Positions 45,428 to 55,203 of a DNA stretch of 64,000 nucleotides are shown in pieces. This DNA comes from Gimesia algae. GTDB taxonomy: Bacteria > Planctomycetota > Planctomycetia > Planctomycetales > Planctomycetaceae. The stretch covers positions 2,159,869-2,223,868 of the forward strand of contig NZ_CP036343.1 of NCBI RefSeq assembly GCF_007746795.1. The letters are read 5' to 3'. A program made the translations under genes and the position numbers. The notes under the pieces were generated by a model that saw nothing but the letters and a program-made list of their open reading frames with translations, was not told the DNA's origin and did not search any database. The first letter of the stretch is position 1; the number at the start of each line of letters is the position of its first letter.

Positions 45428-48400
45428 TTAACGAACGAGATTCTCTTTTTGCATCGCATGCGCTTCTTTTTTCGCAGGCTCAAGAACAGCCTGCTCTCCG
45501 TCGACTGTTTTCGGTCCCGTGAAAAATGCCGACAGATCATCAAAAAACGTGTAGAGCACAGGAATCGCCAGCAGTGTCAACAGCAGTGACAGCGTCTGTC
45601 CACCGACCGCCAGCACAGCGATAGAGCGACGTTCTTCGGCCCCTGGACCAGTGGCAATCAACAACGGAATCAGCCCAGCCACAAATGAAAGCGTCGTCAT
45701 CAGAATCGGCCGCAGGCGATCCCGATTCGCCTGGAGAATGGCCTGATAGCGGGGAAAGCCCTGCAGCTGCAGCGCATTGGTATGGTCGATCTGCAGAATG
45801 GCGGCTTTTTTCACCACTCCGAATAAAACCAGAATCCCCAGCGCCGAATACAGATTGAGGGTCTCGCCCCCCCAGTGCAGACTCAATAAACCAAAAGGCA
45901 CTGCCAGCGGTAATGAAAGCAGAATCACCAGCGGGTGAACCAGATTCTCAAACTGTGCCGCCAATACGATGTACATGAAGATAAAGGACAGAACCATCGT
46001 CCAGCCAAAGTCTCCCAGCGTTCGCTCCAGTTCGCGACCACCACCCAACACCATTGTGTTATAGCCATCCGGGACCCCAATCTCCTCTGCAGCGGCATTC
46101 ATAGAAGTGATCCCGTCCCCCAGTGCGTACCCGGAAGCCATATTCGCCCGCACCGAGATCATGCGTTGTCGATTCAGACGGTCAATTCGAGATGCAGCAG
46201 TATTGAATTCGAAGTCCACGACATTATCAATTCTCGAGAGCCGGTTCCCAGGTATTGAGTCAGTCGAATCTGCGCTCGCCTGGGGAGACGTGCGGACGTA
46301 TAACTGCGAGATTGATTGAATATCACCTCGATCCAGACCAACCAGACGCAGTTCCACATCGTAGGCATCATCCACGGTCCGGTCTCGATAACGGGAAACC
46401 CGATCATCTCCTCCCACTGCAACCCGTAGCGTGTCGGCGATTTCCTGGACATCAATTCCCAAAGCAGCCGCCCGTTCCCGATCAATGCGTGCCAGCAGTT
46501 CCGGATTATCAATTTGTAGCGTGGAATACACGTCGACGATACCGGGAATCGTTTTCACTTTTTCACGTAATTTGTTACTGAAATCCAACAGTCCGTCAAT
46601 GTCAGGTCCCGTGATCGAGAAGTCGATATCCACGGGTGCCCCCTGCCGCAATGACGTCAGGTTACGTACGGAAATTCGCATATCCGGAATCGTTTTGAGC
46701 TTCTTTCTGACCTCTGCCATCTTTTCACGCTGGGTGAAGTTACCGCGAAACGCGGCATTGAAATCACCATGTAACAAACCACCGAAAAAACGACCGAAGG
46801 AAAAAGTACGTTGCTCGCTATCGGTGAGACGCACGAAGATACTCGCTCGGTTCACATCTCCAAATCCACCAGAACCCACAGTCAACAAAAGCGTTTCCAC
46901 CCCTTCAGTATTGATCAGCTCTTCCTCTGCCCGATCAATGACCTGATTCATCGACTGCAGCGTAGCGCCCTGGCGGGCTTCGAGACGAACTTCAAATTCC
47001 GATTCGTCCACATTCAGCGGAATATAATCCTGCTTCACCAGTTGATACAACGGGTAGTTACTCAGAATCACACCCACTGAAATCAGAAGTACCAGCCAGC
47101 GAAATCGTAGCGATAGTTTCAGAATCCAGAGATAGGACGATTCGATAATATGGTAAAAACCCGAGCGTGAGCCAGGACCATCCGGACTGGGTGTTTCCGG
47201 GCGCAGCAGCTTACTGCACATCATGGGGGTTAAACTAAAACTCACGAGCATCGAAACCAGAATCGCGACTGTCGCTGTCACACCAAACTGAAACAGCAGT
47301 CGACCAGTCACACTCGATAGAAACGAAACGGGCAGGAAGACGATCACCAGCGAGATCGTCGTTGCCAGAACCGCCAGCCCGATTTCTTTCGTCCCGATAA
47401 CTGCGGCTTCGCGCGGCGACATCCCTTTTTCTTCGATGCAGTGAAATACATTTTCCAGTACGACAATCGCATCGTCGATGACGACCCCCACCATCAGTAC
47501 CAGAGCCAGCATGGTCACATTATTCAGCGTGAAACCGAACAGCTTCATAAAGGCGAATGTAGAAATGATCGAAGCGGGAATCGCTACCGATGCAATAATA
47601 GTCGAACGCCACGAACGCATGAAAATCAAAACGGTAATACAGGCTAAGATACTACCCGAGATCAAATGCTGCTCCAGTTCATGCAGCGCAGTAACAATAT
47701 AACGCGACTGATCCTGAACAATACTGACTTTCACATCATCGGGCAGCAGATCCTGGCTGCGGGGTAGCATACTCTTAATGCCTTCCACAACCGCCACGGT
47801 ATTTTCACCCGATTGCTTCTGGATTTCCAACACGACAGCTGGTTTCTGATTCAGTCGCGCAATCGTGCGGACTTCTTTTGTATCATCAATGACGGTCCCC
47901 AGGTCCGCCAGTCGGACTGGAGTCCCATTCACGGTCTCCACCACCAGGTTAGGAAACTGATCCGAGTCGGCAACGCGGCCCATCGTTCGCAGCGACCGTT
48001 CACGGAATCCCTGATCCAGTCTCCCGCCGGGCACTTCGGTATTTTGTCTGACTAACGCATCGCGTACCTGTAAGATCGACATCTGATAGGCGGCCAGTCG
48101 ATCGGCATCAATGTCCACCTTCACCGCCCGGTCTGCTGCACCGGCGATCTGAACTTCGCCCACACCGGGTGACGACTCGATTACATTTTTGACATACCGG
48201 TCTGCAAACAGAAACAGTTCCCGCGACGTACGCGGCCCTGAGACCGCCAGCGTCATGATCGGCGAGGATTCCAGATCCCGTTTCTGCACAATGGGGGGAT
48301 CAATATTCGGCGGGAGTAAATTCATTGCCCCCGAGACGGCATCACGCACATCCTGAGTTGCGGCATCCACATTGCGATTCAGGTTGAACGTGATGATTAC

Positions 48401-48673
48401 AAACGAACGGCCGTCGCGTGAAATGGAGCGCAGCTCATCAATGCCGGCTACCGTCGCCACCGCGTCTTCAATGACCGCGCTGACTTCCGATTCAACCTCC
48501 TGCGATGCCGCACCAGGGTAATTGGTTCGTACATAAATCGAAGGCATATCCATGTTCGGAAACCGGTCGACTCCCAGTTCGGGAAACGCAACCAGACCCG
48601 CCACCACTAATGCCATGATGAGCATTAAGGCGAAGACAGGCCTTTTGACACAGATTTCCGCTAACCCGTACAA
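45428..48673 (-). CDS. RND efflux transporter inner-membrane permease (HAE1/AcrB type)
   Basis: A 1081-residue RND permease with the standard two-fold repeat: N-terminal helix (RPVFALMLIMALVVAGL), large periplasmic loop (from about residue 30 to 330), TM helices 2-6, second large loop, and TM helices 8-12. The proton-relay aspartate pair is in GVVIDDAIVVLEN; IDHTNALQLQGFPRYQA belongs to the C-terminal half. It pumps drugs, dyes or other toxic compounds out using the proton gradient with the adaptor encoded upstream (48721-49962, 47-bp gap) and an outer-membrane channel not seen here. Same-strand order adaptor then permease is the usual operon form. Confidence 0.93.
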   Translation of the reverse strand: MYGLAEICVKRPVFALMLIMALVVAGLVAFPELGVDRFPNMDMPSIYVRTNYPGAASQEVESEVSAVIEDAVATVAGIDELRSISRDGRSFVIITFNLNRNVDAATQDVRDAVSGAMNLLPPNIDPPIVQKRDLESSPIMTLAVSGPRTSRELFLFADRYVKNVIESSPGVGEVQIAGAADRAVKVDIDADRLAAYQMSILQVRDALVRQNTEVPGGRLDQGFRERSLRTMGRVADSDQFPNLVVETVNGTPVRLADLGTVIDDTKEVRTIARLNQKPAVVLEIQKQSGENTVAVVEGIKSMLPRSQDLLPDDVKVSIVQDQSRYIVTALHELEQHLISGSILACITVLIFMRSWRSTIIASVAIPASIISTFAFMKLFGFTLNNVTMLALVLMVGVVIDDAIVVLENVFHCIEEKGMSPREAAVIGTKEIGLAVLATTISLVIVFLPVSFLSSVTGRLLFQFGVTATVAILVSMLVSFSLTPMMCSKLLRPETPSPDGPGSRSGFYHIIESSYLWILKLSLRFRWLVLLISVGVILSNYPLYQLVKQDYIPLNVDESEFEVRLEARQGATLQSMNQVIDRAEEELINTEGVETLLLTVGSGGFGDVNRASIFVRLTDSEQRTFSFGRFFGGLLHGDFNAAFRGNFTQREKMAEVRKKLKTIPDMRISVRNLTSLRQGAPVDIDFSITGPDIDGLLDFSNKLREKVKTIPGIVDVYSTLQIDNPELLARIDRERAAALGIDVQEIADTLRVAVGGDDRVSRYRDRTVDDAYDVELRLVGLDRGDIQSISQLYVRTSPQASADSTDSIPGNRLSRIDNVVDFEFNTAASRIDRLNRQRMISVRANMASGYALGDGITSMNAAAEEIGVPDGYNTMVLGGGRELERTLGDFGWTMVLSFIFMYIVLAAQFENLVHPLVILLSLPLAVPFGLLSLHWGGETLNLYSALGILVLFGVVKKAAILQIDHTNALQLQGFPRYQAILQANRDRLRPILMTTLSFVAGLIPLLIATGPGAEERRSIAVLAVGGQTLSLLLTLLAIPVLYTFFDDLSAFFTGPKTVDGEQAVLEPAKKEAHAMQKENLVR

Positions 48674-48720
48674 CGTCGATTCCCTTTATGCGAAAGCAGA
48701 ATACAATTTTCAGAATGAGC

Positions 48721-49962
48721 TTATATTTGTGTTTTCTGTACTTCAGTCGGCAGTGGTTTCGAATCCGCCAGAATCCCGGGACGCCCTTCCCGGGCATTCA
48801 ATAAGATGCGATCTCCCGGCTGCAGGCCTTCTAAAATGCGAATATATTCGCCTCGCTGCTCGCCCAGTAAGACCTCCTGCATCTTCACCTTACCGCCCTC
48901 GACTTTCCAGACCTTCTCTGTTCCGGCGAACTGCACCACGGCTGACATGGGAACCACGATGGCTTTTTGATCTGGATCGACAATGATCTGCCCTTCCGCA
49001 AACAAACCGGCTCGTAAGGCACGTTGGGAGTTATCAACGACGGATTCAAACAACAGGGCGCGACTCATCTGATCAAGAAAGGGACTGATACGTGTTACTT
49101 TTGACTGCTTCAGCGGGAGTGATTCGATCTTCAATTCGACTGGCTGACCAACCTTCAGTTGAGTCGATAAACGTTCGGGAACACTTCCCCGATAACGTAA
49201 TTGATCAATCCGCACTAACACCAGCAGCGGGTCACCCATTTTGATATAACTGCCGGGGGCAACCAGTCGTTTTTGCACTACAGCAGTATAGGAGGCTGTC
49301 AGGACTGTATTGTTCAAGTCCTCCTGTGCTAAATCCAGATGCGACTGCTGCACGGTGATATTCGCCATCTTTTCACGCACACCATTTAACGCAGAATCGT
49401 AACGGGCGGCTGCCACTCGTTCGAGCGATACGATTTGATCGTATTCGGCCTGTCCCATCACCTTCTTGTTAAACAGGACACGGGCACGTTCCAGGTTGGC
49501 TTTCGCTTCGTCCCACTCCGCCTGTTGTTCTTTCGCAGGAGGTGATTTTTCAGGAACCAGATTTTCAACTAAATCACCGGGCTTCAGCCCTACCGCCGAG
49601 CGGGCCTGCGACAACTGTGCTTCTGCCTGCTTGACTCTTAACTTGAAGTCATCCTGGTAGACGGTAACCAGGGGATCGCCTGGTTGTACGACATCTCCCA
49701 GGTCGACGTGTACCTTGAAAACGCGACCTTCCACTTTAATCCCCAGTGTGGCTTCTTCATCAGGATACAGACTTCCCTGACTCCGGATAATGCGCGGCCA
49801 GTTTTCTTCTGCGACTTCCAGGGTCTGCACATTCAAGACCGGTAGCGTCTCATCTGTTTTAGAAACAGGAGCGGAATCACTACGTTCACATCCCGCAAAA
49901 AAGAGAGTTAACAGGAGGCTGAACAGGCAGGCATTTGGAGGGCGATAGCAACAATCGTTCAT
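48721..49962 (-). CDS. RND efflux periplasmic adaptor lipoprotein (MFP)
   Basis: A 413-residue membrane-fusion protein. The N-terminus has a lipoprotein signal with lipobox LFFAGC, so the protein is anchored in the membrane. It then shows the usual adaptor layout: biotinyl-lipoyl-like half (EGRVFKVHVDLGDVVQPGDPLVTVYQ), a coiled-coil helical hairpin (about residues 95-200, KQAEAQLSQARSAVG to VQQSHLDLAQEDL), a second lipoyl half (TVLTASYTAVVQKRLVAPGSYIKMGDPLL), a beta-barrel and a membrane-proximal domain. It bridges the RND permease (next gene) to an outer-membrane channel. First gene of the two-gene unit. Confidence 0.92.
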   Translation of the reverse strand: MNDCCYRPPNACLFSLLLTLFFAGCERSDSAPVSKTDETLPVLNVQTLEVAEENWPRIIRSQGSLYPDEEATLGIKVEGRVFKVHVDLGDVVQPGDPLVTVYQDDFKLRVKQAEAQLSQARSAVGLKPGDLVENLVPEKSPPAKEQQAEWDEAKANLERARVLFNKKVMGQAEYDQIVSLERVAAARYDSALNGVREKMANITVQQSHLDLAQEDLNNTVLTASYTAVVQKRLVAPGSYIKMGDPLLVLVRIDQLRYRGSVPERLSTQLKVGQPVELKIESLPLKQSKVTRISPFLDQMSRALLFESVVDNSQRALRAGLFAEGQIIVDPDQKAIVVPMSAVVQFAGTEKVWKVEGGKVKMQEVLLGEQRGEYIRILEGLQPGDRILLNAREGRPGILADSKPLPTEVQKTQI

Positions 49963-50064
49963 GGTGTCATTGTATCTGTGGATGAGCTAATGTCGAGCGA
50001 TTTCCCTGCCGTGTCAGAAAAAATAATTTGCTTTTGACAGCTCCATAATTCAACTACGAACTCC

Positions 50065-50811
50065 TTATCTTCGCTGGCCTGCGAGAACATAAGGAGTTCC
50101 CTGTAATACGCCATAGTTCGGATTCTGTTTTTCATGTTCTTCTCTCGCAGCGAGCACTGATTTCATCGGCAGATTGCGAATATTCCGTAATCCTGCTGCT
50201 TCCATTACAACCCGAACCATTCCATCTGTGTGACTGCGGAATGGCAACTGTTCCAGTGCGTTGCGATATGCTTCATCCGGTTCCCAGCCGGGAGCCGGGC
50301 GATGCTGGCGTTTCAGCTTTTCCGGATCTGTGGGATTATTCTCGCCGATGAGCACCAGAGTCCCTCCCGGCTTCAGCAGTCGTATCCACTGCGCCACTGC
50401 ATAACCAGGGTGAGGTAGTGTGAACAATACTGCGCGACTGGAAATGACATCAAATGTGTTTTCGGGAAAAGGAGGCGCTTCCACATCTGCTTCGACAAAG
50501 TCCACAGTCAGGCCACGCTCTTTCGCAGCTTCTCGACCTGCGGAAATCATCGTGGCAGAAAAATCGACTCCCGTGATCGCATGTCCCAACTCTGCCCATA
50601 GTAACGCAATCGTTCCCGGTCCGGTCCCCATATCCAGAATCTTACAAGGGCTTTCACCAGGAACTGTTTGCCGCAGCACATCCAGCCAGGCGGAGCGCGA
50701 AGCAGCAAATCCAAATTCTCCCTTGATAAATCGCTCAACCCGATGTGAAACTACATTGGGATTGGTCCAGCCACTGTGAAATATCTGTTTGAGTTCTTCA
50801 TCCCGCATCAT
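50065..50811 (-). CDS. Class I SAM-dependent methyltransferase
   Basis: A 248-residue cytoplasmic methyltransferase of the UbiE/COQ5-like class: motif I ILDMGTGPGTIALLWAELG (58-76) binds SAM, ITGVDFSATMISAGREAA is motif II, DFVEADVEAPPFPENTFDVISSRAVLFTLPHPG motif III/IV, and LLKPGGTLVLIGEN motif post-III. The methyl acceptor is unknown. It is the last gene of a run that starts with PepSY and FecCD-type uptake genes, 73 bp after the MFS gene. Related methyltransferase genes sometimes accompany iron or corrinoid uptake operons, so it could modify the imported or exported compound; that is inference. Confidence 0.88.
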   Translation of the reverse strand: MMRDEELKQIFHSGWTNPNVVSHRVERFIKGEFGFAASRSAWLDVLRQTVPGESPCKILDMGTGPGTIALLWAELGHAITGVDFSATMISAGREAAKERGLTVDFVEADVEAPPFPENTFDVISSRAVLFTLPHPGYAVAQWIRLLKPGGTLVLIGENNPTDPEKLKRQHRPAPGWEPDEAYRNALEQLPFRSHTDGMVRVVMEAAGLRNIRNLPMKSVLAAREEHEKQNPNYGVLQGTPYVLAGQRR

Positions 50812-50884
50812 CTTTTACCAATCTCTCTTTGACTGTGGTTATGCTCAATGACTATGCTCCATCCTCAGTTCAATCCACCAGAAG

Positions 50885-52183
50885 TCAGTCTGGTAATTTA
50901 TTTTTTGAAACATCTTCATCGCGAATTTTAAACAGAAAACCAGATAACAATATCAATGTAGCCAATATCCAGACCGCCAGTAATCCAAACTGGTCAGCCG
51001 CCCAGCCAAACAGAGGCAGTAGTACCGCCACTGTCACTGCGCGGGAGACACTTTCCAGTGAAAGGACCGACGCCCGCTCTGTTTTCATCATCTCCGTATT
51101 CAAGGCACTCACAAAAACAGGACGTCTTAAATTCTGTAAGAGCGTCAATACCATCAAAAGAACCAGTCCGGGCAGCAGACCCCACTTGAGATTTACAGCG
51201 CATCCCGCCAGAAACAGAACGGCAAAAAATCCCCCAAAATAGATCCGATTCAAAGCATGACTTTGGCTGCCGGCCTGTAATTCAAACACGGAACTGAATC
51301 GTGCGCCCAGCGCCCCCAGACTGTCGCGCAGAAACTCATTCAATCCGACAAAGATTGCTCCTGCACTGGCGAATCCACTGACACCGACCGGAGCAATGAT
51401 AGGAATTCCGAACATCGCCAGCCCGTTCTTCAGAAATGGTTGTGTAAAATACTTAAGGATCATCTTCAGTTGACTCTCAAATACCACAGACTGAATAAAC
51501 AGCTTGCGAAAACTGGCTCGCTGCCACATCACTCGAAATGGCTGTTGCATGCTGACTACAGGCTTGTCAGATTTTGTTCGGCGGGCGCGATAAGCGTCCC
51601 CTTCCAGAGCGCGCGGGTATGTTAATAATAATAGAAACCCACAGACGGCGGCTCCCGCAGACAGGTAGAACAGCAATCTATAATCACGTGACCACGCCAG
51701 CAATACTCCCCCCGAAAGAGCGGCCAGGGCCGATGTAAATTTAGATACCGAACGCGTGCGCCCCAATAGTTGCGTCGCCAGATGCGATTGATCCATAGAG
51801 TCCAGATAATCAAGCATGATTGCCTTATGCGAGCCGGTTCGCAGCGCTTCGCCCAAAGCAAATAACGCCAGACAGCCTCCCAGCCAGAAAATCAGCGGTA
51901 GCTCTGTAATCTGACCAGTCATGCCAAACCCAGTGAAGGAGAGGCTGTAAAAAGCAAAACATAATGCGGTCGCCCGACGCCGTCCCCAGTGATCCGCGAA
52001 AATCCCCGAAGGAAACTCCAACAGAACGGTCACCAGATGCTGCAGTCCCAGCAACAGTCCGATTTCTGAATAGGACAAATCCAGTGCCAGAAAATACAGA
52101 ATCAGAAACGGATCGGCGAAGCGCAGATTCTTGAAAAAGGAATACAGGTAGAACCGCAGGACCATGTAATTTGTATTAAACAT
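50885..52183 (-). CDS. Major facilitator superfamily transporter
   Basis: A 432-residue membrane protein with about 12 helices. The start at ATG 52183 overlaps the ATPase stop by 8 bp (ATGTTTAA), a translational coupling signature; the longer ORF from 52225 is less likely. The MFS loop-2 region GIFADHWGRRRATALCF has the GxxxDRxGRR-type motif, with H-W in place of R. A second cytoplasmic loop lies after the sixth helix. In siderophore operons such MFS proteins export the siderophore or take up the loaded form, which fits its place between the ATPase and methyltransferase; substrate not shown. Confidence 0.87.
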   Translation of the reverse strand: MFNTNYMVLRFYLYSFFKNLRFADPFLILYFLALDLSYSEIGLLLGLQHLVTVLLEFPSGIFADHWGRRRATALCFAFYSLSFTGFGMTGQITELPLIFWLGGCLALFALGEALRTGSHKAIMLDYLDSMDQSHLATQLLGRTRSVSKFTSALAALSGGVLLAWSRDYRLLFYLSAGAAVCGFLLLLTYPRALEGDAYRARRTKSDKPVVSMQQPFRVMWQRASFRKLFIQSVVFESQLKMILKYFTQPFLKNGLAMFGIPIIAPVGVSGFASAGAIFVGLNEFLRDSLGALGARFSSVFELQAGSQSHALNRIYFGGFFAVLFLAGCAVNLKWGLLPGLVLLMVLTLLQNLRRPVFVSALNTEMMKTERASVLSLESVSRAVTVAVLLPLFGWAADQFGLLAVWILATLILLSGFLFKIRDEDVSKNKLPD

Positions 52184-52991
52184 CGTTTCCGGCACCCTGC
52201 CCTGATTCGGACTCCGCTGATTCAATGGTAACCGGCCCCAACACCGTAATCACCGGTCTCGCTTCCTGACTGTAAGTCACCAGCGTCTCCACTCCATAAA
52301 CGTCTGCAATCAAAGATTCAGTGAGTACGCTTTTCGGTTCTCCGGCACAACACATCTTACCATCCTGAATCACATAAACCCAATCTGCATATCTCGCAGC
52401 GAGATTTAAATCGTGTACCGCCAGCGCCGTACTGATTCCCCGCGAATCCGTCAGTCTTCGGATCAAATTACAGACTTCATACTGTCGCCGTAGATCCAGG
52501 TTCGACGTCGGTTCATCTAATAACAACACTGCTGGTTCGCGTGCCAGGGACTGAGCAAGAGCCACCAACTGCCTTTGCCCTCCACTTAATTCGTTGAGAA
52601 ATCGATCAGCGACATCACTAAGTTTCATCTCATTCAATAACTGATTTACGATTCTGGTATCATCGTCTGAGACGCGCCAGCCCAACTGATGCACACGTCC
52701 GAGCAGTACCGCTTCATATACAGTCAACACTGCTGTCGTACTGAAGTCCTGAGGTAGGAAACTTACCTGTTGTGTCAGTTGTTCGTATTTGAGAGACGAC
52801 AGCGCGATTCCATCCAGACGAACCTCCCCTTCGGGTCGCAGCAGGCCGCTCAAACACTTCAACAACGTCGATTTACCAGCGGCATTAGGGCCAATGATCG
52901 CAGTCATGCCGGGTTTCAGTTGCAGATTCACATCTGCGAGTACCCGGTGAGAACCATAGCTGAAGGAGATGCCTGCTGTTTCCAAAATCAC
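52176..52991 (-). CDS. FecE/FepC-type ABC transporter ATP-binding protein
   Basis: A 271-residue ATPase of the iron-siderophore/cobalamin/haem uptake class. Walker A GPNAAGKST (34-42), Q-loop SFLPQDF, signature LSGGQ (135-139), Walker B LLLDE (156-160) with PTSNLD D-loop, and H-loop AVHDLNLAARYAD. It drives import through the FecCD permease, whose stop overlaps its start by 4 bp. The C-terminal 40 residues after the ATPase core are an extension seen in FecE-type proteins. Member of the PepSY-to-methyltransferase run. Confidence 0.92.
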   Translation of the reverse strand: MILETAGISFSYGSHRVLADVNLQLKPGMTAIIGPNAAGKSTLLKCLSGLLRPEGEVRLDGIALSSLKYEQLTQQVSFLPQDFSTTAVLTVYEAVLLGRVHQLGWRVSDDDTRIVNQLLNEMKLSDVADRFLNELSGGQRQLVALAQSLAREPAVLLLDEPTSNLDLRRQYEVCNLIRRLTDSRGISTALAVHDLNLAARYADWVYVIQDGKMCCAGEPKSVLTESLIADVYGVETLVTYSQEARPVITVLGPVTIESAESESGQGAGNDV

Positions 52992-54046
52992 CAGTACGAC
53001 CTCCTTCTCAACAAGGCAATTGCCGCGAAGCAGGGTGCGCCGATGGCAGCTGTCGCAATTCCAATCGGAAAAATTGTCCCCGGAATCAGTAGTTTCGTAA
53101 CCAATGCGGCCACTGAGACCAGAAGTGCGCCACTCAATGCAGAAAGCGGGATGAAGTAACGCTGATCTTCACCGACAAGCATGCGCGCCAGATGCGGTGC
53201 CAACAAACCGACAAAGCCTATGGCACCAGTAAAGCAGACAGCCGTCGCCGTCAGGATGGAAACCAGAATCAGCGTCTGTAGCCGCAGGCGTTCCGTATTG
53301 ATTCCCAGACTGCGGGCATGGCTTTCCCCCAGTCGTAATGCAGTCAGTTGCCAGACACGGGACATTAATAAGCCCATCGTCACAACCATCACAACAACGA
53401 TGATTGCCAGTTTGTGCCAGCTCGCTCCCTGCAGCGTTCCAAAGATCCAGAAAACAATGGCTGCCAATGTATCTTCAGACGCCATGTACTGCAGGAATGC
53501 CACACCGGAACTGAAAATAAAATGCAACGCCACCCCACCCACGATGATCGTCTCTGTCGATGCACCTCTCAGACGACCAATGGCAAAGATCGCCAGGGAA
53601 CAGCACATCGCACACACAAATGCACTCGTTGGCACAAAGACTGTTGTCGTCCAGATCAGTGTTCCGGATCCCAGAACTAATGCCAATGCAGCACCGAAAC
53701 TGGCAGCCGCGGAAACCCCCAGCGTATAAGGACTGGCCAGTGGGTTGTTCAAAACCGTCTGCATTTCTGCGCCGGCGATACCCAAAGCTGCACCGACAAA
53801 TATCGCCATCAAAGCTGTCGGTATGCGGAAGGTCCACACGATCGTTCGATTCGCTTCGTTGACCGCCCCTGGCTGAAACAGGGTCGTCAAAACATCAGAC
53901 AGAGACAATGGTGCCGGCCCGGTAATCACATCCAGAAACAATGAGCCCGTGACCAGAATGACCAAAGTCATAATCACGGCTAACCGACGTCGGCCCAGAC
54001 GCTGATATGCCTGATTGAGATCGTTCGCTTTGGAACTCTGCATCAA
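52988..54046 (-). CDS. FecCD-family iron-siderophore/cobalamin ABC permease
   Basis: A 352-residue membrane protein with about ten helices of the FecCD/BtuC class. Landmarks are RIPTALMAIFVGAALGIAGAEMQTVLNNPLASPYTLGVSAAASFGA, GASTETIIVGGVALHFIFSSGVAF and the C-terminal FTGAIGFVGLLAPHLARMLVGEDQRYFIPLSALSGALLV. It forms the inner-membrane channel with the ATPase (52176-52991) and takes substrate from the binding lipoprotein upstream (4-bp overlap with its gene). Substrate is a chelated metal by family; the particular chelator is not predictable. Confidence 0.93.
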   Translation of the reverse strand: MMQSSKANDLNQAYQRLGRRRLAVIMTLVILVTGSLFLDVITGPAPLSLSDVLTTLFQPGAVNEANRTIVWTFRIPTALMAIFVGAALGIAGAEMQTVLNNPLASPYTLGVSAAASFGAALALVLGSGTLIWTTTVFVPTSAFVCAMCCSLAIFAIGRLRGASTETIIVGGVALHFIFSSGVAFLQYMASEDTLAAIVFWIFGTLQGASWHKLAIIVVVMVVTMGLLMSRVWQLTALRLGESHARSLGINTERLRLQTLILVSILTATAVCFTGAIGFVGLLAPHLARMLVGEDQRYFIPLSALSGALLVSVAALVTKLLIPGTIFPIGIATAAIGAPCFAAIALLRRRSYW

Positions 54047-55203
54047 TCACCATCCAGGCTGGCCATCCAGGTCCCACTCATTTCAACGGGCATGAACTTC
54101 TGGTGAAATTCGTGTAACCGCTCTTCTGGATCCAGTTCTTTAAACTCTTCCGGATACAGCCATTTTGCCAACTGTTGCGCCGCTGCAAAACTCATAATGT
54201 GACTGCCAAACCGTGTGTGAATCCCATGCACACGACGCTGCTTGACCGCACTCAATTCTGACCAGCCGGGCCGTTCCGTGAATGCAGCCAGTCGCTTTAC
54301 TGACTGATCCCGATCTGCATAATATCCCAGCTGCAGACTGTCAGGAAACGCGGTCCAATGCGCCCCCGTAATCACAATCACTTCCGGATCGGCGGTGATC
54401 AGGTACTCTGGTCGAATCACTCCCATGCCATATAGGCCGGAAATCGAACCGGCGGCGATATTTTGACACCGTAACTGTGCCAGCACACTTCCCCAGTTGA
54501 CTGTTTTTCCCTGCTGATTTTCCCCGAATGTATTTCCATATTTGTCCGGTCCCTGGGTACCTGCTTCCAGATATATGGTGGGAATCTTCCCTTGAATGGT
54601 TTCGATTTTACTGAAAACCAGCTGCAGTTCAGCATCAATCCAGTCTGCTGCCGCATTTGCCTCCGTTACTTTTCCCAGAACTTTACCCAGCAGTCGAATA
54701 CTCTTCTGTGGATCACGAAACGGATCTTCCGACTTCAAAAATAACAGAGGCACGCCCGCCTGTTGCAGTCGCTCCACTGTTTTCGAACCACGATTCAGCA
54801 TATACGTATTCATGAGAACCAGGTCGGGCTCTAAAGCCAATACCGCTTCGGCACTCACCGTGTCGCGCAGGATATCTCCCAGAATCGTCACTTCTTCCAG
54901 ACGTGGATACTGTGTTACAAACTTTTCATAGGTATCCAGATCGCCGGTTTTTAATGAGGAATCCCAGCCTGCCAGCTTCTCTTCGACTTCGTCTCCCAGC
55001 ACTGTCGCCAGTTCATAGAGTCCCAGGCTGCGCATCAGGATGATGCGTTCGATCGGTTGTTTGAGCGTCACTTCCCGTCCGGCCAGATCAGTAACTGTGA
55101 TCGTGGGGCTCTCTGCTGGAGTAGCAGGTACCGACAGCGTCTCCCGCTGACATCCGGCAGAAATCAAGACCAGTAAACTTAAAATGGCAGCCAGTATTTT
55201 CAT
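54043..55203 (-). CDS. Periplasmic metal-siderophore-binding lipoprotein (FecB/BtuF type)
   Basis: A 386-residue lipoprotein. Signal ends in lipobox LISAGC, so it is tethered. The mature part is a helical-backbone class-III binding protein: PTITVTDLAGREVTLKQPIERIILMRS opens the first lobe, AEAVLALEPDLVLMNTYML and GVPLLFLKSEDP are in the first half, and the second half ends with GSHIMSFAAAQQLAKWLYP. It delivers a loaded chelator or cofactor to the FecCD permease. Overlaps its neighbours by 4 bp on both sides (PepSY gene upstream, permease downstream). Confidence 0.9.
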   Translation of the reverse strand: MKILAAILSLLVLISAGCQRETLSVPATPAESPTITVTDLAGREVTLKQPIERIILMRSLGLYELATVLGDEVEEKLAGWDSSLKTGDLDTYEKFVTQYPRLEEVTILGDILRDTVSAEAVLALEPDLVLMNTYMLNRGSKTVERLQQAGVPLLFLKSEDPFRDPQKSIRLLGKVLGKVTEANAAADWIDAELQLVFSKIETIQGKIPTIYLEAGTQGPDKYGNTFGENQQGKTVNWGSVLAQLRCQNIAAGSISGLYGMGVIRPEYLITADPEVIVITGAHWTAFPDSLQLGYYADRDQSVKRLAAFTERPGWSELSAVKQRRVHGIHTRFGSHIMSFAAAQQLAKWLYPEEFKELDPEERLHEFHQKFMPVEMSGTWMASLDGD